A DNA stretch of 64,000 nt from Acetohalobium arabaticum DSM 5501 (GCF_000144695.1 NC_014378.1:124001-188000); one strand, 5' to 3'. Shown: positions 47,956-60,087, numbered from the stretch's first letter. Notes: a model not told the origin generated them from the letters alone. Translations and numbers: made by a program.

Positions 47956-50900
47956 TTGCTTAATGTAAATAATTTCGATTCCATGAAGATTGGTTTAGCT
48001 TCTCCAGAACAGATTCGTAACTGGTCTAGCGGAGAGGTTAAGAAACCTGAGACGATTAATTATAGAACTTTAAAACCGGAAAAAGAGGGACTCTTCTGTG
48101 AAAAGATATTTGGACCGACTAAAGATTGGGAATGCCACTGTGGAAAGTATAAACGGGTTAGATATAAAGGTGTTGTCTGTGATCGCTGTGGTGTAGAGGT
48201 TACTCGTTCTAAAGTAAGGCGGGAACGAATGGGCCATATTGAGCTAGCAGCTCCTGTCTCTCATATCTGGTATTTTAAGGGGATACCTAGTCGGTTAGGA
48301 TTAGTTATGGATATGTCGCCGAGATCTTTAGAAAAGGCCTTATACTTTGTTTCTTATATTGTTATTGAACCTGGAGATACTCCTTTAAGTGAAAAACAAC
48401 TGTTGAGTGAAGATGAATATCGAGAAGCAAAGATAAAGTATGGCGATAGCTTTAAAGCAGGTATGGGTGCTGAAGCTGTAAAAGAGATTCTGAAGAATAT
48501 GGATCTGGATAAAGAAGTAGAAGAATTAAGAGCTGAAATCAAGGATATTTCTGGGCAGCGGCGCAAACGTGCTGTCAGGCGGCTTAAGGTAGTAGATGGA
48601 CTTCGGAAATCCGATAATAAGCCTGAATGGATGGTTCTCGATGTTATTCCGGTAATCCCGCCAGAGTTAAGACCAATGGTTCAGTTAGATGGTGGCCGGT
48701 TTGCTACTTCTGATTTAAATGATCTTTATCGTAGAGTTATCAATAGAAATAATAGATTAAAGCGCTTGTTGGATTTAGGTGCTCCTGATATCATTATCAG
48801 AAATGAAAAGAGGATGCTCCAGGAGGCTGTTGATGCCTTAATTGATAATGGACGTCGGGGTCGGGCAGTGACAGGTTCCGGTAATCGACCGCTTAAGTCC
48901 CTAAGTGATATGCTGAAAGGAAAACAGGGGCGCTTTAGACAGAATCTGTTAGGTAAGCGTGTTGATTATTCCGGCCGTTCAGTAATTGTTGTTGGTCCGG
49001 ATTTAAAGATGCATGAGTGTGGTCTACCAAAAAAGATGGCGTTAGAATTATTTAAACCGTTTGTAATGAAGAAGTTAGTTGAAGAAGACTTAGCCCATAA
49101 TATCAAGAGTGCTAAGGGGAAGGTCGAAAAACTGGATGAGGAAGTCTGGGATATTTTAGAAGAAGTTATCAAAGAACATCCTGTTTTATTAAACCGGGCT
49201 CCAACACTGCATAGGTTAGGTATTCAGGCCTTTGAACCGGTCTTAGTAGAAGGAAAGGCGATCAAGATTCATCCTTTAATCTGCCCACCTTATAATGCTG
49301 ACTTTGACGGTGATCAGATGGCAGTACATGTACCACTGTCTGCAGAGGCCCAGGCAGAATCCAGACTTTTGATGTTATCCACTTACAATCTACTATCGCC
49401 AGCCGATGGTGAAGCAATTGCAGTGCCATCACAAGATATGGTCTTAGGTGCTTATCATATGACTATGAAAGAGGAAGGCGTGAAAGGTGAAGGTAAGTTC
49501 TTTGGCGATGTTGATGAAGTTTTGAAGGCTTACGAGAATGATGTTGTTGATATTCATGCCGAAATTAAATATAAACTGGAAGAGGAATGGATTGAAACCA
49601 CAGTAGGAAGGGTCTTATTCAATGATATCTTCCCTGAAGAACTGGAGTTTCAGAATGAAGTATTTGATAAAGGACGCTTATCTGATTTAGTAGGTAATTG
49701 TCATGATAAATTTGGTCCTAATCAGACTGCTGATCTTCTGGATGATTTAGAGGAGATAACATTTGAATACTCTACTAAATCCGGAATTACTATCGGTGTT
49801 ACCGATGTGCGGGTACCAGAGGAGAAACCGGAAATCCTGCAGAAGTCTGAGGATAAAGTTCATCAGATTGAGGAACAGTATAAACGCGGTTTGATTACTG
49901 AAAAGGAAAGATACCAGCGGGTAATTGATATCTGGGGAACAGCCAAAGATAGAGTAACAGAAGAGATGGTAGATGGTCTACCAGAGACTAACTCCATTTA
50001 TATGATGGCTACTTCCGGAGCCCGAGGTAATACTTCTCAGATTACTCAGTTAGGCGGAATGCGCGGTTTAATGACTGATCCGTCTGGGCAGATTATTGAC
50101 CTGCCGATTAAAGCTAACTTCCGGGAAGGTTTAACAGTATTGGAATACTTCATTTCTACTCACGGTGCTCGAAAGGGTCTAGCTGATACAGCTTTAAGAA
50201 CAGCTGATTCCGGTTATTTAACTAGAAGGTTAGTTGATGTTTCACAGGATGTGATAGTCAGAGAAGAAGAATGTGGAACTGATGATGGTATTCTGGTTGA
50301 AGCTATTAAAGAAGAGGGGGAAGTAATTGAACCGCTAGAAGAGAGAATAGTCGGTAGACTGGCTAATACTGATATTGAACATCCTGAAACAGGAGAGACA
50401 ATTGTTGAAAAGGATGAAATGATTACTGAAGACACTGCCGCTGAGATTGCAGAAGCTGGATTGGAAGAAGTAGAGATTAGGTCTATCTTAACTTGTAGAA
50501 CTAAAAACGGTGTCTGTTGTAAATGTTATGGTGAGAACTTAGCCACTGGTAGATTGGTAGATGTTGGTGAAGCCGTAGGAATTATAGCTGCTCAGTCCAT
50601 CGGTGAACCGGGAACTCAGTTAACAATGCGTACTTTCCATACTGGTGGAGTTGCCGGTGATGATATTACACAGGGTCTACCTCGTGTTGAAGAGTTATTT
50701 GAAGCCAGAACTCCAAAAGGACAGGCAATTGTAACTGAATTGAGCGGTAAAATTAAATTGGTAGAGACGGCTAATTCTCATAAAGCAGTAATCAAAACAG
50801 ATGATGGCAAGCAGAAGACTTATAAGCTGCCTTACGGTTCAACAATGAAGATTGAAGATGGAGATTATGTTGAAACGGGACAGAGATTAACCAAAGGACC

Positions 50901-51432
50901 GCTGGATCCGGAGGATATCTTGAATATTCGCGGTGCAAGAGCAGTACAGAAGTATCTGCTCCGTGAAGTTCAGGATGTATATAGATCCCAGGGAGTAGAG
51001 ATTGATGATAAGCATATGGAAGTTGTCATTAGACAGATGTTAGATAAAGTTAAGGTTAAAGAAGCTGGAGATACTGACTTACTGCCAGGTAAATTAGTTA
51101 ATGTCTTTGAATTTGAAGAAACTAATAATGAAGCCATTACTGAAGGTAAAGAACCGGCAACGGCTGAACCTGAATTGTTAGGAATTACGAAGGCTTCTTT
51201 AGCTACTGAGAGTTTCTTGTCTGCTGCTTCTTTCCAGGAAACGACTCGTGTCTTAACTGAGTCTTCACTGGATGGGCAGAATGATTCATTAGTTGGATTA
51301 AAAGAGAATGTGATTATTGGGCAGTTGATTCCAGCCGGTACCGGAATGAAGCGTTATAGGGATATTGATATCGATATTACTGAAGAAGAGGACCAGAAGG
51401 ATGAAATTGCTGAAGTAGAAAAGGTAAAGTAG
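47956..51432 (+). CDS. rpoC: DNA-directed RNA polymerase subunit beta'
   Basis: 1158 residues from TTG 47956. An N-terminal zinc site ([20 protein letters not shown]), the rudder/lid region, the catalytic [16 protein letters not shown] with three Asp ligands of Mg2+, the bridge and trigger helices ([19 protein letters not shown]), and a second zinc-type cysteine cluster ([13 protein letters not shown]) are visible. The terminal stretch [18 protein letters not shown] is acidic. Full length for Firmicutes. Confidence 0.98.
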   Translation: MLNVNNFDSMKIGLASPEQIRNWSSGEVKKPETINYRTLKPEKEGLFCEKIFGPTKDWECHCGKYKRVRYKGVVCDRCGVEVTRSKVRRERMGHIELAAPVSHIWYFKGIPSRLGLVMDMSPRSLEKALYFVSYIVIEPGDTPLSEKQLLSEDEYREAKIKYGDSFKAGMGAEAVKEILKNMDLDKEVEELRAEIKDISGQRRKRAVRRLKVVDGLRKSDNKPEWMVLDVIPVIPPELRPMVQLDGGRFATSDLNDLYRRVINRNNRLKRLLDLGAPDIIIRNEKRMLQEAVDALIDNGRRGRAVTGSGNRPLKSLSDMLKGKQGRFRQNLLGKRVDYSGRSVIVVGPDLKMHECGLPKKMALELFKPFVMKKLVEEDLAHNIKSAKGKVEKLDEEVWDILEEVIKEHPVLLNRAPTLHRLGIQAFEPVLVEGKAIKIHPLICPPYNADFDGDQMAVHVPLSAEAQAESRLLMLSTYNLLSPADGEAIAVPSQDMVLGAYHMTMKEEGVKGEGKFFGDVDEVLKAYENDVVDIHAEIKYKLEEEWIETTVGRVLFNDIFPEELEFQNEVFDKGRLSDLVGNCHDKFGPNQTADLLDDLEEITFEYSTKSGITIGVTDVRVPEEKPEILQKSEDKVHQIEEQYKRGLITEKERYQRVIDIWGTAKDRVTEEMVDGLPETNSIYMMATSGARGNTSQITQLGGMRGLMTDPSGQIIDLPIKANFREGLTVLEYFISTHGARKGLADTALRTADSGYLTRRLVDVSQDVIVREEECGTDDGILVEAIKEEGEVIEPLEERIVGRLANTDIEHPETGETIVEKDEMITEDTAAEIAEAGLEEVEIRSILTCRTKNGVCCKCYGENLATGRLVDVGEAVGIIAAQSIGEPGTQLTMRTFHTGGVAGDDITQGLPRVEELFEARTPKGQAIVTELSGKIKLVETANSHKAVIKTDDGKQKTYKLPYGSTMKIEDGDYVETGQRLTKGPLDPEDILNIRGARAVQKYLLREVQDVYRSQGVEIDDKHMEVVIRQMLDKVKVKEAGDTDLLPGKLVNVFEFEETNNEAITEGKEPATAEPELLGITKASLATESFLSAASFQETTRVLTESSLDGQNDSLVGLKENVIIGQLIPAGTGMKRYRDIDIDITEEEDQKDEIAEVEKVK

Positions 51433-51451
51433 TAAAAAATCAGTATATTCC

Positions 51452-51480
51452 TTGACAGTTAAGAATTAAAGTGTTAAAAT
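51452..51480 (+). promoter_or_regulatory. Promoter of the str operon (rpsL-rpsG-fusA-tuf)
   Basis: TTGACA (51452-51457), 17-base spacer, TAAAAT (51475-51480), 20 bases behind rpoC. Confidence 0.8.
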
Positions 51481-51567
51481 ACGTAAGTGTGTTATGGTAC
51501 TAAGTTAATTCTGGATTTTCTGATGATAGATTCTTTCTAGTGACTAGTGAGAGGTTGTTAGGTATTG

Positions 51568-51598
51568 AGAAGAGGTGGGGGTGCCCACCTCTTCTTTA
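51568..51598 (+). terminator. Attenuator-like hairpin in the rpsL leader
   Basis: Perfect 12-bp stem AGAAGAGGTGGG (51568-51579) / CCCACCTCTTCT (51584-51595) with GGTG loop and only a short T tail. It lies between the str promoter and rpsL, so it is a probable attenuator or read-through terminator. Confidence 0.65.
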
Positions 51599-51639
51599 AG
51601 GAATGATACTTGTTTAAATCTGCGGAAGGGGGTGTAGCA

Positions 51640-52008
51640 ATGCCTACTATCAATCAATTGATTCGTAAAGGAAGAAATAAGGTAAAGAAGAAACAGACTG
51701 CTCCGGCTTTGGAAGGGGCGCCACAGAAGCGAGGTGTCTGTACCCGTGTCTATACTGCAACGCCTAAAAAGCCTAATTCTGCTTTAAGAAAGGTAGCCCG
51801 TGTTCGATTAACTAATGGAAAAGAAGTTACTGCCTATATTCCCGGCGAAGGACATAATTTGCAGGAACACTCTGTAGTTTTGGTTAGAGGTGGAAGAGTT
51901 AAGGACTTACCAGGGGTTAGGTATACTATTGTCCGTGGTGCTTTAGATACTGCTGGTGTTGAAGACAGAAAGCAGGCTCGTTCTAAATACGGAGTTAAGA
52001 AGCCCTAA
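51640..52008 (+). CDS. rpsL: 30S ribosomal protein S12
   Basis: A 122-residue decoding-centre protein. [11 protein letters not shown] start, [17 protein letters not shown] with the streptomycin-associated lysine, and [10 protein letters not shown] are conserved. ATG 51640 follows GGAAGGGGGTG. No L7Ae-type gene lies between rpoC and rpsL, unlike Bacillus. Confidence 0.98.
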   Translation: MPTINQLIRKGRNKVKKKQTAPALEGAPQKRGVCTRVYTATPKKPNSALRKVARVRLTNGKEVTAYIPGEGHNLQEHSVVLVRGGRVKDLPGVRYTIVRGALDTAGVEDRKQARSKYGVKKP

Positions 52009-52045
52009 ATCTAAAAAATAATATTTTATGAAGGGAGGAGAATCG

Positions 52046-52516
52046 ATGTCACGTAAGAATATAGCTGGCAGAAAGGATATTACACCTGATCCAGTCTTTA
52101 ACAGTCGTTTAGTTACTAAGGCTATCAATAAGGTTATGTATGATGGCAAGAAGAGCTTAGCTGAAAAAATCTTTTATAAAGCAATGGCTGTAATTGAAAA
52201 GAATACTGGAGAGAATGCTTTAGAGGTATTTAAAGAAGCTTTAAATAATGTTATGCCTGTCTTAGAGATTAAGTCTCGTCGAGTTGGTGGTGCTAACTAT
52301 CAGGTACCTGTTGAAGTAGATAATGACCGTCGTTTAACATTAGGACTGCGTTGGCTTATTGAAGCAGCCCGCAGCCGTGGTGAGAGACGAATGGTAGCTA
52401 GACTTGCTAATGAAATTATTGATGCTTATAATGAAGAAGGTGGAGCTGTTCGTAAAAAAGAAGAAATTCATCAGATGGCAGAGGCTAATAAAGCATTTGC
52501 TCATTATAGATGGTAA
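52046..52516 (+). CDS. rpsG: 30S ribosomal protein S7
   Basis: A 156-residue head protein that nucleates the 16S 3' domain. [41 protein letters not shown] and the C-terminal NKAFAHYRW are signatures (read in parts). ATG 52046 behind GGGAGGAG. Confidence 0.97.
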   Translation: MSRKNIAGRKDITPDPVFNSRLVTKAINKVMYDGKKSLAEKIFYKAMAVIEKNTGENALEVFKEALNNVMPVLEIKSRRVGGANYQVPVEVDNDRRLTLGLRWLIEAARSRGERRMVARLANEIIDAYNEEGGAVRKKEEIHQMAEANKAFAHYRW

Positions 52517-52555
52517 AACTAGTTAAGACCAGTGTACAACTAAGGAGGGTAAATA

Positions 52556-54625
52556 GTGGCTAGACAATTCCCACTGAAGAAAACAAGAAATATTGGTATT
52601 ATGGCGCATATTGATGCAGGTAAAACTACTGCTACTGAACGTATTTTATTCTATACAGGCCGCGTTCATAAGATGGGAGAGACACATGATGGTGCTTCCC
52701 AGATGGACTGGATGGACCAAGAACAGGAACGTGGAATTACAATTACCTCTGCTGCTACTACTTGTCAGTGGCGAGATCACAGAATTAATATTATAGACAC
52801 GCCAGGACACGTGGACTTTACTGTAGAGGTAGAAAGATCTCTGAGAGTGTTGGATGGAGCTATCGGTGTCTTCTGTTCAGTTGGCGGTGTTGAGCCTCAA
52901 TCTGAAACTGTCTGGAGACAGGCCGATAGATATAATGTACCGCGGTTTGCTTTTGTTAATAAGATGGATAGAACAGGAGCCGATTTTTATAATGTAGTAG
53001 ATATGATGGAGGAGCGAATAGATGCTAATCCGGTTCCAATTCAACTGCCGATTGGTAAGGAAGATGACTTTATTGGTGTAGTTGACTTAGTAAAGATGAA
53101 GGCCATCGTTTATAGAGATGAATTAGGAGTTGACTATGAAGAAGAGGAAATTCCTGAAGATTTACAGGAACAGGCAGAATTATATAGAGAAGAGTTATTG
53201 GAAGCTATTGCAGATGTCGATGAAGAAATAATGATGAAGTATTTAGAGGATGAAGAGATCACTGAAGATGAGATTAGGGATGGTATCAGACAAGGAGTTA
53301 TTGAAAATGAATTTACTCCTGTAATGTGTGGAACAGCACTCAAAAATAAAGGTATCCAGCCAATGCTGGATGCAGTTGTGGATTACTTGCCATCACCTGT
53401 GGATATCCCGCCGATTGAAGGTGAGGTTCCAGGAACGGAAGAGACTGAAGCTCGTCCAGCTGATGATGATGAGCCGTTTTCTGCTTTAGCCTTTAAGATT
53501 ATGACTGATCCTTATGTAGGTAAATTAGCCTTCTTTAGAGCTTATTCTGGAATTTTAGAATCAGGTTCTTATGTTTATAATTCTACTAAGGAGGAGAAAG
53601 AAAGAGTTAGCCGGATTTTACAGATGCATGCTAACCACCGGGAAGAGAGAGATCAGGTCTATGCTGGAGACTTAGCAGCAGCTGTAGGACTTAAGAATAC
53701 ATCAACTGGAGATACACTCTGTGATGAAGATAATCCAATCATCTTAGAGTCTATGGAATTTCCTGAACCGGTAATTGCAGTTGCAATTGAGCCTAAGACT
53801 CAAGCAGATCAAGATAAGCTAGGTCAAGCGCTGCAGAGTCTAGCCGAAGAGGATCCAACATTCCAGGTTAAGACTGATGAGGAAACAGGCCAAACAATTA
53901 TTTCCGGAATGGGTGAATTACACTTAGAAGTAATTGTAGATCGCTTAACGCGTGAATTTAATGTAGAAGCCAATATAGGAGCTCCACAAGTTGCTTATCG
54001 TGAAACTATTAAGGAGGAAGTAGAAGCTGAAGGTAAGTTTATTCGTCAGTCTGGAGGTCGAGGCCAGTACGGTCATGCTGTGATTGAAATTGAACCGCTA
54101 GAAGCCGGTGGAGGATTTGAGTTTGAAGATAATATTGTTGGTGGAGTCATTCCTAGAGATTATATTCCTGCTGTTGAAGATGGAGTTAAAGAAGCCATGG
54201 AGAATGGTATTTTAGCTGGATATCCGATGGTTGATATTAAAGTTAGCTTGAATGATGGTTCTCACCACGAAGTTGACTCTTCTGAGATGGCTTACAAAGT
54301 TGCTGGTTCTAAAGCCTTCAGACAGGGAACTAAAAGAGCTAATCCGGTTCTGTTAGAACCTATTATGGAAGTCGAAGTTACTACTCCTGAGGAGTATATG
54401 GGAGATGTAATTGGAGACTTAAATGGACGCCGAGCCCAGGTCGAAGGTATGGAACAGCGCGGTAATGCTAAAGTGATTAAAGCCTATGTACCGTTAGCTG
54501 AGATGTTTGGTTATGCTACTGATCTTCGATCAAAGACTCAGGGTCGAGCCAATTATGTAATGCAGTTTGATCATTATGGTGAAGTTCCAAATAGTATTGC
54601 TAAAGAAATTATGGATAAAGAGTAA
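52556..54625 (+). CDS. fusA: Elongation factor G
   Basis: A 689-residue translocase GTPase from GTG 52556. P loop [27 protein letters not shown], then domains II to V; domain IV carries [10 protein letters not shown] and [17 protein letters not shown]. An acidic stretch ([19 protein letters not shown]) lies in the G' region. Standard order after rpsG. Confidence 0.98.
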   Translation: MARQFPLKKTRNIGIMAHIDAGKTTATERILFYTGRVHKMGETHDGASQMDWMDQEQERGITITSAATTCQWRDHRINIIDTPGHVDFTVEVERSLRVLDGAIGVFCSVGGVEPQSETVWRQADRYNVPRFAFVNKMDRTGADFYNVVDMMEERIDANPVPIQLPIGKEDDFIGVVDLVKMKAIVYRDELGVDYEEEEIPEDLQEQAELYREELLEAIADVDEEIMMKYLEDEEITEDEIRDGIRQGVIENEFTPVMCGTALKNKGIQPMLDAVVDYLPSPVDIPPIEGEVPGTEETEARPADDDEPFSALAFKIMTDPYVGKLAFFRAYSGILESGSYVYNSTKEEKERVSRILQMHANHREERDQVYAGDLAAAVGLKNTSTGDTLCDEDNPIILESMEFPEPVIAVAIEPKTQADQDKLGQALQSLAEEDPTFQVKTDEETGQTIISGMGELHLEVIVDRLTREFNVEANIGAPQVAYRETIKEEVEAEGKFIRQSGGRGQYGHAVIEIEPLEAGGGFEFEDNIVGGVIPRDYIPAVEDGVKEAMENGILAGYPMVDIKVSLNDGSHHEVDSSEMAYKVAGSKAFRQGTKRANPVLLEPIMEVEVTTPEEYMGDVIGDLNGRRAQVEGMEQRGNAKVIKAYVPLAEMFGYATDLRSKTQGRANYVMQFDHYGEVPNSIAKEIMDKE

Positions 54626-54652
54626 TTTATCAATTGAAGGAGGATGAGAAAG

Positions 54653-55849
54653 ATGGCAAAAGAAAAGTTTGAACGAGATAAGCCGCATATGAATATTGGA
54701 ACTATTGGACATGTTGACCATGGTAAGACAACAACAACTGCTGCAATTACTAAGGTGTTATCCAAAGGAGAAGAGGGTTCTGCAAATTTTGAGGATATCG
54801 ACAACGCACCAGAAGAGCAGGAACGCGGAATTACAATCGCTACTTCTCATGTGGAGTATGAAACAGAGAACCGTCACTATGCTCACGTAGACTGTCCAGG
54901 ACATGCTGACTATGTTAAGAATATGATTACTGGTGCAGCTCAGATGGATGGAGCATTATTGGTTGTATCTGCTGCTGATGGACCGATGCCGCAGACAAGA
55001 GAGCACCTACTATTGGCCCGTCAGGTAAATGTACCGAATATTGTAGTCTTCTTGAACAAGGCAGATATGGTTGATGACGAAGAATTAATCGAATTAGTAG
55101 AGATGGAAGTAAGAGAACTACTTAATGAATATGACTTTAACGGTGATGAAGTACCAATTATTGTTGGTTCCGGTCTTAAAGCATTAGAATGTGGTTGTGG
55201 AGATAGAGACTGTGAATGGTGCGGACAGATTCTAGAATTGATGGATGCTATTGATGAGTATCTGCCTGAACCAGAAAGAGATACAGACAAGCCGTTCTTA
55301 CTACCAGTAGAGGATGTCTTTACAATCAAAGGACGCGGAACAGTTGCTACAGGGAGATTAGAACGAGGAAAGCTACATCCTGGAGATGAAGCAGAGTTAG
55401 TAGGAGTTAAGGATACACAGGAGACAGTAGTAACCGGAGTAGAGATGTTCCGTAAGATGTTAGATGAAGCAGTAGCTGGAGATAATATTGGTGCCTTACT
55501 GAGAGGTGTTGATAGAGAAGAGATCGAGAGAGGCCAGGTTCTAGCTGAGCCGGGATCAATTACACCACATACTGAATTTGAAGCAGAGGTTTATGTACTA
55601 AGTAAAGACGAAGGCGGAAGACATACACCGTTCTTTGATGGATATAGACCACAGTTTTATTTCCGAACTACAGACGTGACAGGAGATATCAACCTACCAG
55701 ATGATGTAGAGATGGTAATGCCTGGAGATAATGTAGAGATGGGAGTTAAATTGATTACACCGATAGCTATGGAAGAAGGTCTGCGCTTTGCAATTCGCGA
55801 AGGCGGTAAGACTGTAGGAGCCGGTGTAATTACAGAGATTATTGAATAA
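54653..55849 (+). CDS. tuf: Elongation factor Tu, second copy
   Basis: A 398-residue protein identical to the copy at 39627, including the Cys-rich insertion at residues 180-190. The coding sequences differ at two silent sites (54721 T versus C; 55630 G versus A). ATG 54653 is used; an in-frame start nine bases earlier is inside the GGAGGATGAG ribosome binding region. Canonical place behind fusA, closed by a terminator. Confidence 0.98.
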   Translation: MAKEKFERDKPHMNIGTIGHVDHGKTTTTAAITKVLSKGEEGSANFEDIDNAPEEQERGITIATSHVEYETENRHYAHVDCPGHADYVKNMITGAAQMDGALLVVSAADGPMPQTREHLLLARQVNVPNIVVFLNKADMVDDEELIELVEMEVRELLNEYDFNGDEVPIIVGSGLKALECGCGDRDCEWCGQILELMDAIDEYLPEPERDTDKPFLLPVEDVFTIKGRGTVATGRLERGKLHPGDEAELVGVKDTQETVVTGVEMFRKMLDEAVAGDNIGALLRGVDREEIERGQVLAEPGSITPHTEFEAEVYVLSKDEGGRHTPFFDGYRPQFYFRTTDVTGDINLPDDVEMVMPGDNVEMGVKLITPIAMEEGLRFAIREGGKTVGAGVITEIIE

Positions 55850-55868
55850 ATCAAGCAGCGAAAAGAGA

Positions 55869-55902
55869 ATGAGGAGATATAATTTCTCTCCTCATCTTTT
55901 TT
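55869..55902 (+). terminator. Terminator between tuf and the S10 cluster
   Basis: Stem ATGAGGAGA (55869-55877) / TCTCCTCAT (55887-55895) followed by C and six T. No separate strong promoter was found between it and rpsJ, so it may be an attenuator rather than a full stop. Confidence 0.82.
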
Positions 55903-55934
55903 CTGTGTAATATTTCTCCAATGGAGGTGTAAGC

Positions 55935-56252
55935 ATGGCAAACCAAGCTCAAGAAAAGATTAGAATCCGATTAAAAGCATATGAACATCAGGTTTTAGAT
56001 AAATCGGCTACTAAGATTGTAGAGACTGCTAAGCGAACCGGAGCTGAGGTTTCAGGTCCTGTACCGTTACCAACTAAAAAAGAGGTATTTACTGTTTTAC
56101 GTTCACCTCATGTTCATAAAAAGGCTCGTGAACAGTTTGAGATGAGAACCCATAAAAGATTAATTGATATCTTAGAGCCGACTTCTAAGACAGTTGATTC
56201 TCTGATGCGGTTGGATCTACCAGCAGGTGTCGATATTGAAATTAAATTATAA
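55935..56252 (+). CDS. rpsJ: 30S ribosomal protein S10
   Basis: A 105-residue protein, also NusE in transcription antitermination. [46 protein letters not shown] and THKRLIDI are conserved (read in parts). First gene of the S10 cluster; GGAGGTG site. Confidence 0.97.
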   Translation: MANQAQEKIRIRLKAYEHQVLDKSATKIVETAKRTGAEVSGPVPLPTKKEVFTVLRSPHVHKKAREQFEMRTHKRLIDILEPTSKTVDSLMRLDLPAGVDIEIKL

Positions 56253-56307
56253 TTCTTAATTTAAAATGGAATAGAGACTGTTGGATTTATGAGGAGGTGC
56301 AGAAAAG

Positions 56308-56937
56308 ATGACAAGAGAAATTTTAGGTAAGAAAGTAGGTATGACACAGATCTTTGATGATGAAGGAGAGGTTATTCCGGTTACTGTAATTGAAGCGGGA
56401 CCCTGTTCTATAGTTCAAAAAAAGACTGAAGAAAAGGATGGATATAAGGCCATTCAATTAGGTTTTGGTGAAGCTAAAGAAAGTAAGCTTAATAAACCGT
56501 TAAAAGGCCATTTCGATAAATATGGCGTTGAACCTAAGGAATATATTCGAGAAGTTAGAATTAATGAGGAAGATGAATATGAAGTAGGCGATGAAATTAA
56601 AGCCGATATCTTTGCAGTAGGAGACAGAGTTGATGTAACAGGAACTTCTAAAGGTAAAGGGTTTGCTGGAACAGTTAAACGCTGGAACTTTAACTTAGGA
56701 CCTAAGACACATGGTTCTAGAAATTATAGATTACCGGGATCTATTGGTGCGTCTGCTGACCCGGCTCGAGTCTTCAAAGGTAAAAAGATGCCGGGGAGAA
56801 TGGGACGAGAGCAGGTTACTATTCAGAATTTGAAAGTAGCTAAAGTGGACCCAGAGAAGAATATTCTCGCAGTTAAAGGTGCAGTACCAGGACCTAAGAA
56901 AGCTTTAGTGCGGATTAAAGAATCTGTTAAAGGATAA
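56308..56937 (+). CDS. rplC: 50S ribosomal protein L3
   Basis: A 209-residue assembly-initiating protein. ILGKKVGMTQIFDDEG start; GKGFAGTVKRWNF, HGSRNYRLPGSIGAS and MPGRMG near the peptidyl transferase loop. RBS GAGGAGGTG. Confidence 0.97.
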   Translation: MTREILGKKVGMTQIFDDEGEVIPVTVIEAGPCSIVQKKTEEKDGYKAIQLGFGEAKESKLNKPLKGHFDKYGVEPKEYIREVRINEEDEYEVGDEIKADIFAVGDRVDVTGTSKGKGFAGTVKRWNFNLGPKTHGSRNYRLPGSIGASADPARVFKGKKMPGRMGREQVTIQNLKVAKVDPEKNILAVKGAVPGPKKALVRIKESVKG

Positions 56938-56961
56938 GTTGGTTAGAAAGGAGGAGAAAGA

Positions 56962-57591
56962 ATGCCTGAATTAACATTATTTGATGCAGAAGGTAGCCAA
57001 GTAGGTGAAGTTGAGCTTAATCAGAGTATATTTGATGTAGAAATCAATGAACATGTTGTCCATGAGGCGGTAACAGCCCAGTTAGCTGCTAAGCGGGCAG
57101 GAACTGCTTCGACTAAGACTAGAGCAGAAGTAAGAGGCGGTGGCCGTAAGCCTTGGCGTCAGAAAGGTACTGGTCGGGCTCGTCATGGTAGTATCCGATC
57201 CCCAATCTGGGTCGGTGGAGGAACTACTTTTGGCCCTCAACCGAGAGATTATTCTAAGGATATTCCTAAAAAAGTAAAAAGATTAGCTGTTAAATCAGCT
57301 TTAACTGCTAAAGTTCAAGACGAAGAATTAACAGTTGTCGATGGGTTTAATTTTGATCAGCCTAAGACTAAGCAGATGGTTAAGGTCCTTGAGGCTTTAG
57401 ATGCTAAAGATAAAAAGGTGTTAGTTATTACTGCTGAAAAGGATGATAATTTATATAAATCTGCCCGGAATATTCCAGATGTTAAAGTTTTATTAGGATC
57501 AGCAGTTAATGTCTATGATGTCTTAGATAATGAGCAGATAATTATTACTAAAGAAGCAATTAAAAAAGTAGAGGAGGTGCTGGATAAATAA
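56962..57591 (+). CDS. rplD: 50S ribosomal protein L4
   Basis: A 209-residue protein with the exit-tunnel loop KTRAEVRGGGRKPWRQKGTG followed by RARHGS. Its stop codon shares one base with the rplW start (TAATG). Confidence 0.97.
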   Translation: MPELTLFDAEGSQVGEVELNQSIFDVEINEHVVHEAVTAQLAAKRAGTASTKTRAEVRGGGRKPWRQKGTGRARHGSIRSPIWVGGGTTFGPQPRDYSKDIPKKVKRLAVKSALTAKVQDEELTVVDGFNFDQPKTKQMVKVLEALDAKDKKVLVITAEKDDNLYKSARNIPDVKVLLGSAVNVYDVLDNEQIIITKEAIKKVEEVLDK

Positions 57592-57881
57592 TGCGTGATC
57601 CAGAAGATGTAGTTATCCAGCCGCATATTTCGGAGAGGGCAATGCAGGATATTGAAGAAGAGAACTGGTATACTTTTAAAGTAATTATGAATGCTAATAA
57701 GCCTGAAATAAAGCGTGCTATAGAGGAATTATTTGAAGTGAAGGTCAATAAAGTAACAACCTGTAGAATGCCTAGTAAAAAACGGAGAATGGGCGTTCAT
57801 GAAGGAACTAGACCGGAATGGAAAAAAGCAAGGGTTAAATTAGCTGAAGGAGATAGAATCGAAATCTTTGAAGGTATGTAA
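57591..57881 (+). CDS. rplW: 50S ribosomal protein L23
   Basis: A 96-residue tunnel-exit protein, docking site for trigger factor and SRP. VIQPHISERAM, VIMNANKPEIKRAIEELFEV and a basic loop PSKKRRMG are family traits. Translationally coupled to rplD. Confidence 0.95.
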   Translation: MRDPEDVVIQPHISERAMQDIEEENWYTFKVIMNANKPEIKRAIEELFEVKVNKVTTCRMPSKKRRMGVHEGTRPEWKKARVKLAEGDRIEIFEGM

Positions 57882-57908
57882 TTTTTAGTGTACAAGGAGG
57901 GAATTAAG

Positions 57909-58745
57909 ATGGCAATTAAGACATTTAAACCGACATCACCGTCTAGAAGATATATGACTGTAGATACTTTTGAAGAAGTTACAACTGATGAATCGGAAAA
58001 GTCTCTACTGGCTCCACTAAAGAAGAGTGGAGGACGTAATGTAAATGGTCGTATTACTTCCCGACGGCGCGGTGGCGGACATAAACGCAAGTATAGGATT
58101 ATTGATTTTAAACGTGATAAAGACGGAGTTCCAGCTAAGGTTGCTACGATTGAGTATGATCCCAATCGTTCTGCCTACATTGCATTATTAAATTATGCAG
58201 ATGGGGAAAAGAGATATATCTTAGCTCCACGGGGAATTGAAGTTGGAGAAAAGATCATGTCCGGTCCTGAAGCAGAAATTAAGCCGGGAAATGCTTTACA
58301 GATGAAGGATATGCCGGTAGGTACTATTATTCATAATTTAGAACTGCAGCCGGGCAAAGGCGGTCAGTTGGTTCGTTCAGCTGGAGCACAGGCAAGACTG
58401 ATGGCCAAAGAAGAACAGTATGTTCATGTTAATCTACCTTCAGGAGAGGTAAGATTGATTCCTGCCGAATGTAAAGCAACAGTTGGGCAGGTTGGAAATA
58501 TTGAACATGAGAATATCACACTCGGAAAGGCAGGACGCAGCCGTTGGTTAGGACGTCGTCCAAGTGTTCGCGGTGTAGTTATGAACCCACATGATCACCC
58601 ACACGGCGGTGGAGAAGGTAGGAAGCCTGCTGGAAGACATCCGGTTACTCCTTGGGGTCAGCGTACTATCGGTAAGAAGACGCGCAAGTCTAAGAAGTCT
58701 GATGAATTAATTATTCGTCGGCGAAATGAAGAGAAGCAAGAATAA
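57909..58745 (+). CDS. rplB: 50S ribosomal protein L2
   Basis: A 278-residue protein at the peptidyl transferase centre. [15 protein letters not shown] start, [15 protein letters not shown], and [14 protein letters not shown] with the functionally important His. ATG 57909 behind AAGGAGGGA; the longer GTG frame lies before the site. Confidence 0.97.
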   Translation: MAIKTFKPTSPSRRYMTVDTFEEVTTDESEKSLLAPLKKSGGRNVNGRITSRRRGGGHKRKYRIIDFKRDKDGVPAKVATIEYDPNRSAYIALLNYADGEKRYILAPRGIEVGEKIMSGPEAEIKPGNALQMKDMPVGTIIHNLELQPGKGGQLVRSAGAQARLMAKEEQYVHVNLPSGEVRLIPAECKATVGQVGNIEHENITLGKAGRSRWLGRRPSVRGVVMNPHDHPHGGGEGRKPAGRHPVTPWGQRTIGKKTRKSKKSDELIIRRRNEEKQE

Positions 58746-58775
58746 ATTCAGTGACAGATAAAGGAGGGATTTATT

Positions 58776-59060
58776 GTGGGTCGTTCAGTTAAGAAAGGAC
58801 CATTCGTAGAAAAAAAATTACTAGATAAAATTGAAGAGCTGAATGAATCTGGGGAGAAAGAAGTAATTAAGACTTGGTCGCGAGATTCTACAGTCTTTCC
58901 CCAGATGGTGGGCCATACGATTGCTGTATATGATGGTCGCAAGCATGTACCTATCTATATTACTGAAGAGATGGTAGGCCATAAATTAGGTGAATTTGCA
59001 CCAACTAGAACATTTAGGGAACACAGCCGTCATACAGAGAGGTCAACATCGTTAAAATAA
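58776..59060 (+). CDS. rpsS: 30S ribosomal protein S19
   Basis: A 94-residue head protein from GTG 58776. [39 protein letters not shown] and [11 protein letters not shown] match the family (read in parts). AAGGAGGGA site. Confidence 0.97.
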   Translation: MGRSVKKGPFVEKKLLDKIEELNESGEKEVIKTWSRDSTVFPQMVGHTIAVYDGRKHVPIYITEEMVGHKLGEFAPTRTFREHSRHTERSTSLK

Positions 59061-59091
59061 GGTATTATTCAAGTAAAAAGGAGGTTAGAAG

Positions 59092-59433
59092 ATGGAAGCG
59101 AAAGCAACTGCTAAGGAGGTTCGCATTTCTCCACGAAAGGCTAGATTGGTAATTGATCTAGTCCGGGATAAAGAGATTGGTAAAGCCTTTGGAATTTTGC
59201 GCAACACTCCTAAGAAGGCAGCTGAAATTATTGAAAAAGTGCTTAATTCTGCAGTAGCTAATGCAGAGAATAATCATGATATGATTCCGGATGAACTATA
59301 TATATCTGAAGCTTATGTTAACGAAGGACCGACGATGAAGAGATTTAAGCCGAGAGCAATGGGGCAGGCAACTCCGATTAATAAAAGAACTAGCCATATC
59401 ACTATTAAAGTTAAGGAACAGAAGGAGGGATAA
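59092..59433 (+). CDS. rplV: 50S ribosomal protein L22
   Basis: A 113-residue tunnel protein. [15 protein letters not shown], the extended hairpin [19 protein letters not shown] and RTSHITIKV are conserved. rpsC begins 4 bases after its stop. Confidence 0.96.
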   Translation: MEAKATAKEVRISPRKARLVIDLVRDKEIGKAFGILRNTPKKAAEIIEKVLNSAVANAENNHDMIPDELYISEAYVNEGPTMKRFKPRAMGQATPINKRTSHITIKVKEQKEG

Positions 59434-59436
59434 TTA

Positions 59437-60087
59437 GTGGGACAAAAAGTAAATCCCCACGGTTTAAGAGTTGGAGTTATTAAAGATTGGGATGCTAAAT
59501 GGTATGCAGAGAAGGATGAGTATGCTGATGTGTTACATGAAGATTTAGAAATTAGAAACCATGTTAAAGATAAAATGTATAATGCAGGTATTGCGCGAAT
59601 TGTAATTGAGCGGGCTGCTGATCGAGTTAAGTTAGATGTTCATACTGCTCGTCCAGGAATGGTAATCGGAAAAGGTGGTTCTGAGGTAAATGCTTTACGT
59701 AATGAACTACAGGATATAACAGGAAAACAGATTCAGATTAATGTAGTTGAGGTTAAGAATCCAGAAAAGAATGCTCAATTAATTGCTGAAGGTGTAGCCC
59801 AACAGCTTGAGCAGCGGGTTTCATTCCGTAGAGCTATGAGACAGGCAATGAATCGTACTCTGCGCCAAGACGGTATAGAAGGCTTTAGAATTGAATGCAG
59901 CGGACGTTTAGGTGGAGCAGAAATGGCTCGCCAGGAAGGTTATAATAAAGGAAATGTTTCCTTGCAGACTCTAAGAGCTGATATTGATTACGGATTTACA
60001 GAAGCCTATACGACTTATGGTAAGATCGGAGTTAAAGTCTGGATCAATAAAGGAGAAATTCTGCCTGATGTTGAGGATGAAGAATAA
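59437..60087 (+). CDS. rpsC: 30S ribosomal protein S3
   Basis: A 216-residue protein from GTG 59437. [13 protein letters not shown] start; KH type-2 domain with [10 protein letters not shown]-terminal FRRAMRQAM and [10 protein letters not shown]. It lines the mRNA entry channel. The GGAGGGATAA site overlaps the rplV end. Confidence 0.97.
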   Translation: MGQKVNPHGLRVGVIKDWDAKWYAEKDEYADVLHEDLEIRNHVKDKMYNAGIARIVIERAADRVKLDVHTARPGMVIGKGGSEVNALRNELQDITGKQIQINVVEVKNPEKNAQLIAEGVAQQLEQRVSFRRAMRQAMNRTLRQDGIEGFRIECSGRLGGAEMARQEGYNKGNVSLQTLRADIDYGFTEAYTTYGKIGVKVWINKGEILPDVEDEE

